DNA of 8,885 bases, from the NCBI GenBank assembly GCA_947258635.1, contig CAMYJM010000074.1:1-8885 (forward strand). The letters run 5' to 3'. Source of the DNA: an uncultured Acidimicrobiaceae bacterium. Its GTDB lineage: Bacteria; Actinomycetota; Acidimicrobiia; Spongiisociales; UBA5794. The notes beneath the pieces were generated by a model that worked only from the letters and a program-made list of their open reading frames with translations, did not search any database and was not told the origin of the DNA. Of the stretch, positions 4,937 through 8,885 are shown piece after piece (positions within the stretch are counted from its first letter, which is position 1; every line of letters begins with the position of its first letter). The position numbers and the translations under genes are program-made.

Positions 4937-5853
4937 GCCGTCTCCTTGATCTTCTCGGTGGCCACGGCCAGAGCGAATTCAACCGCCCGTTCGAACCCAT
5001 CGTGCCATGGAATCCACCGGATACGGGGATCACGCCCGAAGAAGGTCCGCTGCCGCTTGGCGAGAGCCATAGTCGCGCGGATCGCCGCCTCTCGCCCCTC
5101 ATCGAGCGATGCGCCACCACGAACGACCGGCAGCAGCTCTTTGTACCCCACGCCTTGCGCCGCGGTGATGCCGAGACGATCTTGCATACGGTCCACCTCC
5201 TCGAGCAACCCTCGGGCGAGCATGGCGTCGAAGCGCCGCGCCACCCGGTCCGTGAGTTCCGCGGCCGGGTCCATACCGAAAGCGAGGAGCGGTAACCGGG
5301 CCTCGTAGCCGCGCACTGCCGCCGCGCTGCGGGTGGCTGCCCGGTCGGTCGGGGTGTCCCCGGTGATCCGGAAGATCTCGAGGGCGCGAGCCACCCGCCG
5401 GGGATTGGCCAGGTCCACCGCCGCGGCGGCCCCCGGATCGGCTTCCAATAGGGCCACTACCGCATCCGCCGGATCGAGGGCCTCGATTTGCCGACGTGCG
5501 GTCTCGTCGGTCGGGGGGAACTCCAGGGGGTCGACGAGAGCCCGAAAGTGCAGACCCGATCCACCGGCAATGATCGGGATGGCGCCCCGTTGGGCGATAT
5601 CATCGACGGCCGCGACACCGAGTTCCTGGTATTGCGCCACCGTGAACGCATCCTCCGGGTCGGCGACATCGATCATGTGGTGCGGCACCGTCGCCCGGTC
5701 CGGCGCCGCCGGCTTGGCGGTGCCGATGTCCAGGTCCCGATACACCTGCATCGAGTCGACCGAGACGATCTCACCCCCCAATGCTGCGGCGAGCCGCATA
5801 GCAAGGGCACTCTTGGCGGCCGCAGTGGGCCCGACAACGGCAATAGCGCCCAT
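4924..5853 (-). CDS. miaA: tRNA dimethylallyltransferase
   Basis: MiaA transfers a dimethylallyl group to N6 of A37 in tRNAs reading codons that start with U, making i6A. The product has 309 residues, the usual length. It shows the P-loop region VVGPTAAAKSALA (6-18), the substrate-binding SVDSMQVYRDLDIGTAKP (31-48), an HHMID stretch (58-62), AGGSGLHFRALVDPL (96-110; most homologs read GGTGLY), NPRRVARALEI in the middle, and KRQRTFFGRDPRIRW near the C-terminus. The Walker A glycine before the lysine is Ala13 here (GPTAAAKS rather than GPTAxGKS). Start ATG 5853 lies 11 nt after the miaB stop with GAGG 6 nt upstream. The 3' end overlaps dapF by 13 bp. It works directly before MiaB, which thiolates the same base. 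Confidence 0.96.
   Translation of the reverse strand: MGAIAVVGPTAAAKSALAMRLAAALGGEIVSVDSMQVYRDLDIGTAKPAAPDRATVPHHMIDVADPEDAFTVAQYQELGVAAVDDIAQRGAIPIIAGGSGLHFRALVDPLEFPPTDETARRQIEALDPADAVVALLEADPGAAAAVDLANPRRVARALEIFRITGDTPTDRAATRSAAAVRGYEARLPLLAFGMDPAAELTDRVARRFDAMLARGLLEEVDRMQDRLGITAAQGVGYKELLPVVRGGASLDEGREAAIRATMALAKRQRTFFGRDPRIRWIPWHDGFERAVEFALAVATEKIKETAWTS
4942..4947 (-). promoter_or_regulatory. Ribosome-binding site of dapF inside miaA
   Basis: AAGGAG on the minus strand, 5 nt before GTG 4936, lies within the last codons of miaA. It decides in favour of the GTG start over the internal ATG five codons later. Confidence 0.75.
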
Positions 5854-5864
5854 GGGATGCCTCG

Positions 5865-7250
5865 TCAGACGGCGCGGGCGTGCAAGTGGTGGGGAGCCGC
5901 CCGGCCGATTTCCACCATCATGAACGTACCGGGCGCATAGTGGCCGGCGATGTGGACCGGCCGGTTGCCGCGGGTGCGGGCGGTCACGACGTCCGGGTTC
6001 TTCTTCGAGGGACCTTCAACGAGGACCTCCTCGACCCGTCCCACCTGTTCCTGGTTTCTGGCGAAGGTGATCTCGTTCTGCATGACGACGAGGCGGTCGA
6101 ATCGCTCCTGGATCACCCCTCGAGGTACCCGACCTTCCATGTCGGCCGCCGGCGTGCCGGCCCGGGGCGAGAACTGGAAGGTGAAGGCACTGTCGAAACG
6201 GGCCGCGGCGACGACGTCCAGCGTGTCCTGGAAGTCCTGATCCGATTCACCGGGGAAGCCGACGATGATGTCGGTCGAAACGGCCAGATCGGGAACAATG
6301 GCGCGCGCCATCGCCAGCTTCTCGAGAAAGCGCTCCCCGTTGTAGCCACGATGCATCGCCGCCAGCACCGCAGCACTGCCGCTCTGCAGCGGCAAGTGGA
6401 GCTGCTCACAGACGGCCTCCGTCTCGGCCATTGCTCGCGCCACGTCCTCGCGGAAGTCCTTCGGGTGGGGGCTCGTGTAGCGGACTCGGCGGATGCCTTC
6501 CACCTCCCCGACCCGACGCAGCAGATCGGCAAACACGGGGCTGCGACCGTTGAGGTCGAGATCCCGGCCGTAGGAGTTCACGTTCTGACCGAGCAACGTC
6601 ACCTCGACGACACCGTCACGCGCCAGCTGCCGGACCTCGCTGATCACATCTCCGGGCCGCCGGCTGATCTCCCGGCCGCGGACCATCGGCACGATGCAGA
6701 AGGTACACGAGTTGTTGCACCCGATGGTGATCGTCACCCAGGCCGAGTGCTCCGAGTCCCGGTGGGCGGGCAACATGGAGGGCATGTCATCGACGGAGGT
6801 GGTCTCGTCCCAAACCTCGGCGATCGGCCCCCACTCGTCGGCATGGTCGAGCAGGTCGAGCACCCGATGGGTGTTGTGGGTGCCGAACACGACGTCTACC
6901 CAGGCGGCTCTATCGAGGACAACGTCGCGGTCACGCTGCGCCATACAGCCGCCGACGAGGATCTGCATCCCGGGCCGGCTTTGCTTGACGGCCTTGAGGG
7001 ACCCGAGATAGCCGTAGAGCTTGTTGTCGGCGTTCTCCCGGATGGTGCACGTGTTGAGCACCACCACGTCGGCCTCCTCGGCTGTGGCCGCGACGACCAT
7101 GCCGTCGGATTCGAGTAGCCCGCTGATCCGCTCCGAGTCGTGATCGTTCATCTGGCAGCCGTATGTACGCACGAAGTAGCTCCGCCCCACCCGGGCGGGC
7201 TCCCGCGGCGACTTGAGCGCCGGCATACCAAGAAGAACAGAGTCGGTCAT
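5865..7250 (-). CDS. miaB: tRNA-2-methylthio-N6-dimethylallyladenosine synthase
   Basis: MiaB is a radical-SAM methylthiotransferase that turns i6A37 into ms2i6A37. The 461-residue protein has the full architecture. The N-terminal UPF0004 domain has auxiliary-cluster cysteines Cys32 (TYGCQMN), Cys68 (LNTCTIRENA) and Cys102 (GGCMAQ). The radical-SAM motif is C178-x3-C182-x2-C185 (GCNNSCTFCIVP, followed by VRGREISR). A C-terminal TRAM RNA-binding domain spans about 399-453. A roughly 22-residue N-terminal extension precedes the conserved start. ATG 7250 is supported by a TACCCT element 7 nt upstream, giving a leaderless-type start; no Shine-Dalgarno is visible. Downstream miaA follows after 11 nt, so miaB-miaA-dapF probably form one operon. 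Confidence 0.98.
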   Translation of the reverse strand: MTDSVLLGMPALKSPREPARVGRSYFVRTYGCQMNDHDSERISGLLESDGMVVAATAEEADVVVLNTCTIRENADNKLYGYLGSLKAVKQSRPGMQILVGGCMAQRDRDVVLDRAAWVDVVFGTHNTHRVLDLLDHADEWGPIAEVWDETTSVDDMPSMLPAHRDSEHSAWVTITIGCNNSCTFCIVPMVRGREISRRPGDVISEVRQLARDGVVEVTLLGQNVNSYGRDLDLNGRSPVFADLLRRVGEVEGIRRVRYTSPHPKDFREDVARAMAETEAVCEQLHLPLQSGSAAVLAAMHRGYNGERFLEKLAMARAIVPDLAVSTDIIVGFPGESDQDFQDTLDVVAAARFDSAFTFQFSPRAGTPAADMEGRVPRGVIQERFDRLVVMQNEITFARNQEQVGRVEEVLVEGPSKKNPDVVTARTRGNRPVHIAGHYAPGTFMMVEIGRAAPHHLHARAV

Positions 7251-7257
7251 GGCGGGA

Positions 7258-7263
7258 AGGGTA
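7258..7263 (-). promoter_or_regulatory. Leaderless-type -10 element of miaB
   Basis: TACCCT on the minus strand stands 7 nt before the miaB ATG, within the 53-nt gap after the DUF2000-type gene. It fits TAnnnT and matches the hexamer before nrdR. No clear -35 is seen. It would let the miaB-miaA-dapF operon be transcribed apart from rny. Confidence 0.45.
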
Positions 7264-7303
7264 ACGGACTGGCTACCAGGTGAACGCGAACGGCCAAGTC
7301 TCC

Positions 7304-7708
7304 TTATAGGCTGCTGAGGTTCTTGGTCAGAGGAATGATCTTCTCGCCCGGCCCGTAGACATGGATCGCACGGAACGTGATCTCTTCACTCCTTCTAGAA
7401 CGGAGCGCTGCGGCGTATGCGTCGTAATCAGCAGGAGCTGCTGCCTCCGTATAGTCCACCACAGATACCTCCGGATCGGCCGAGAACGTATCCCACAAGG
7501 TACGCAATTTGGCCGCCGTCGCCTTCCGCACGATGTGGCCGATGGATGTAAGAGACTCATGGGATCTCCCATCGCCGTCGACCACGGCGGCGCCGAACGT
7601 CTCTTCGGGCAGGTGGCGCCCCACAGTTAGCCCAAGGACGAGCGCCGCGTTGGCAATGATGCCGGGTTCGGCGATCGATTTGTTGACGATGAGCACACTT
7701 ACGTTCAT
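7304..7708 (-). CDS. DUF2000 family protein (peptidyl-tRNA hydrolase-like fold)
   Basis: This is a 134-residue soluble protein. The N-terminal strand MNVSVLIVNKSIAEPGIIANAAL (1-23), with its Asn/Lys turn and following alanine-rich helix, resembles the DUF2000 family. So do the middle segment IGHIVRKATAAKLRTLWDTF (56-75), VVDYTEAA (83-90) and the C-terminal VYGPGEKIIPLTKNLSSL. That family is known to share the Pth2-type fold, but the hydrolase activity is not established for it. No signal peptide or membrane span is present. ATG 7708 has no good ribosome-binding site; the gene begins 42 nt after the rny stop and ends 53 nt before miaB. Its function here is unknown, and the family name is assigned by eye. 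Confidence 0.7.
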   Translation of the reverse strand: MNVSVLIVNKSIAEPGIIANAALVLGLTVGRHLPEETFGAAVVDGDGRSHESLTSIGHIVRKATAAKLRTLWDTFSADPEVSVVDYTEAAAPADYDAYAAALRSRRSEEITFRAIHVYGPGEKIIPLTKNLSSL

Positions 7709-7750
7709 GACGTACCCGAACTTCGCGGGCTCACTCCCGAGCCTTCGAAA

Positions 7751-8885
7751 TCACCTGGCGTAGTCCCGGGCCCGATACTCGCGGATCACGGTTACTTCGA
7801 TCTGACCGGGGTATTGCAGGTCGTTCTCGAGACGGCGGGCGATGTTGCGAGCCAGATCGGCCGAAGCCAGGTCGTCGATCGCACCCGGGTCGACGACGAC
7901 CCGAATCTCACGGCCCGCTTGCATGGCGAACACCCGCTCGACGCCGGCGAATGAGGCGGCGATCCCCTCGAGCTGTTCCAGGCGCCGCACGTAGCTTTCC
8001 AGCGCCTCGCGGCGGGCCCCGGGGCGGGCCGCGGACACCGCGTCGGCGGCTTGAACCAGGATCGCAGTCAAAGTCCGCGGCTCGACTTCGTTGTGGTGCG
8101 CTTCGATGGCGTGGACGATGCCGGCCTCTTCGCCGAAGCGGCGGGCGATCTCGGCCCCGATCAATGCGTGGCTGCCGCCCACCTCATGCGTCACCGCCTT
8201 GCCGATGTCGTGGAGGAAAGCGGCCCGCTTGGCTTCATCGGGGTCGATGCCGAGCTCGGAGGCGAGCATCGATGCGATCTGAGATGACTCGACGAGGTGG
8301 TTGAGAACGTTCTGGCCGTACGAAGTGCGGTACTTGAGGCGCCCGAGCAACGTAACCAGCTCCGGGTGGACCCGGCTCAGGCCGACCTCGAGGAGTGCCC
8401 ACTCCCCGGCGTCGCGGACGCTCTGTTCGACCTGGTCGCGTGCCTTGTTGTAGTTCTCCTCAATGGATGCCGGATGGATGCGGCCATCTTCGATGAGTCG
8501 CTCCAGTGTGATTCGAGCGACCTCGCGCCGCACCGGGTCGAACGTGGAGACGGAAACGGCTTCTGGCGTGTCGTCGACGATGAGGTTGACGCCGGTGACG
8601 GCTTCAAAGGTGCGGATGTTGCGGCCGTCGCGGCCGATGATGCGGCCCTTCATGTCGTCGGAGGGCAGGCTCACCACCGAAACCGTGCTGGAGGAGACGA
8701 CCTCGGCCGAAAGACGCTGCACTGCGGTGGCGAGCACGCGCCGGGCTCGGCGATCGGCCTCCTCGCGGGCCTTCATCTCGAGGTCGCGCATCAGGACCAT
8801 GGCCTCACGTCGTCCCTCGTCCTCGACCTTCTGCAGCAACTCGGCTTTCGCCGCCTGGGCATCGAACCCGGCCACGCGTTCCAGG
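7751..8885 (-). CDS. rny: Ribonuclease Y, 5' end outside window
   Basis: RNase Y is a membrane-anchored endoribonuclease that starts mRNA decay. The visible 378 codons are the C-terminal part. They begin with LERVAGFDAQAAKAELL (the conserved LExxAG region at the end of the coiled coil) from the window edge, then a KH domain (GRIIGRDGRNIRTFE and VDDTPEAVSVS). An HD domain follows with the metal-binding pair in FLHDIGKAVTHEVGGSHALIGAEI, and then EAHHNEVEP and AADAVSAARPGARRE. The C-terminus YPGQIEVTVIREYRARDYAR is typical of the family. The in-frame GTG at 8875 is an internal valine, since conserved sequence continues upstream of it. The missing part should hold the N-terminal membrane segment and most of the coiled coil. 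In related genomes the neighbours beyond this edge are often recX/recA, but that cannot be seen here. Confidence 0.97.
   Translation of the reverse strand, partial: LERVAGFDAQAAKAELLQKVEDEGRREAMVLMRDLEMKAREEADRRARRVLATAVQRLSAEVVSSSTVSVVSLPSDDMKGRIIGRDGRNIRTFEAVTGVNLIVDDTPEAVSVSTFDPVRREVARITLERLIEDGRIHPASIEENYNKARDQVEQSVRDAGEWALLEVGLSRVHPELVTLLGRLKYRTSYGQNVLNHLVESSQIASMLASELGIDPDEAKRAAFLHDIGKAVTHEVGGSHALIGAEIARRFGEEAGIVHAIEAHHNEVEPRTLTAILVQAADAVSAARPGARREALESYVRRLEQLEGIAASFAGVERVFAMQAGREIRVVVDPGAIDDLASADLARNIARRLENDLQYPGQIEVTVIREYRARDYAR

Noticed and set aside
4338..4949. A 203-codon plus-strand frame opposite dapF
   Set aside because: It is Ser/Pro/Arg-rich shadow sequence; dapF is clearly the real gene.
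5880..7118. A 412-codon open frame on the plus strand opposite miaB
   Set aside because: MiaB on the other strand has all its motifs. Long antisense frames are expected in GC-rich coding DNA, and the translation has a shadow-like composition.
7751..8875. rny as a complete gene starting at GTG 8875
   Set aside because: The conserved LERVAG segment is partly upstream of this codon, and the N-terminal membrane anchor and coiled coil are missing, so the gene continues past the window.
1..8885. CRISPR array, insertion sequence or toxin-antitoxin pair
   Set aside because: I see no regular repeat-spacer pattern, no transposase motif with terminal repeats and no small overlapping gene pair of that type.

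Overview
This 8.9 kb window is a GC-rich bacterial chromosome segment, almost certainly from an actinobacterium. The evidence is a tRNA-Gly/Cys/Val cluster, SOS boxes of the GAAC-N4-GTTC type, the order nrdR - LysM gene - lexA, and a dapF-miaA-miaB block. Nearly the same order is known in mycobacteria (Rv2718c nrdR, Rv2719c LysM, Rv2720 lexA, Rv2726c dapF, Rv2727c miaA, Rv2733c miaB). A full RNase Y gene next to miaB is not typical of mycobacteria or streptomycetes, so a deep lineage such as Acidimicrobiia is my best guess. That placement is inference only.

Layout from left to right. Positions 1-383 hold three minus-strand tRNA genes (Gly-GCC, Cys-GCA, Val-GAC in transcription order), ending in a hairpin. 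Positions 428-865 are dut (minus). It diverges by 29 bp from an unrecognised single-pass membrane protein gene (895-1950, plus). That gene converges on nrdR (1954-2412, minus) with 3 bp between stop codons. Upstream of nrdR is a small membrane-anchored LysM protein (2502-2810, minus). It diverges from lexA (3089-3721, plus) across a 278 bp control region that carries three LexA boxes and two recognisable promoters. A small NTF2-like (DUF4440-type) gene follows (3765-4181, plus) and overlaps the stop of dapF. The rest is minus strand: rny (5' end outside the window), a DUF2000-type gene, then miaB-miaA-dapF as a tight operon.

How the genes work together. lexA and its divergent LysM partner look like an SOS regulator paired with a damage-inducible envelope/cell-division effector (compare Bacillus YneA and mycobacterial Rv2719c). 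dut and nrdR both bear on the deoxynucleotide supply. miaA and miaB act in sequence on A37 of tRNAs that read U-starting codons. dapF makes meso-diaminopimelate for peptidoglycan and lysine.

The window is mostly core housekeeping DNA, and I see no phage, transposon, CRISPR or defence island. The best second-look items are the three-operator SOS region, a DapF whose second catalytic cysteine is read as serine, a MiaA with Ala in place of the Walker A glycine, a run of TAnnnT -10 elements placed 6-10 nt before start codons (leaderless-type), a perfect 9-bp hairpin inside the tRNA cluster, and the unrecognised membrane protein.
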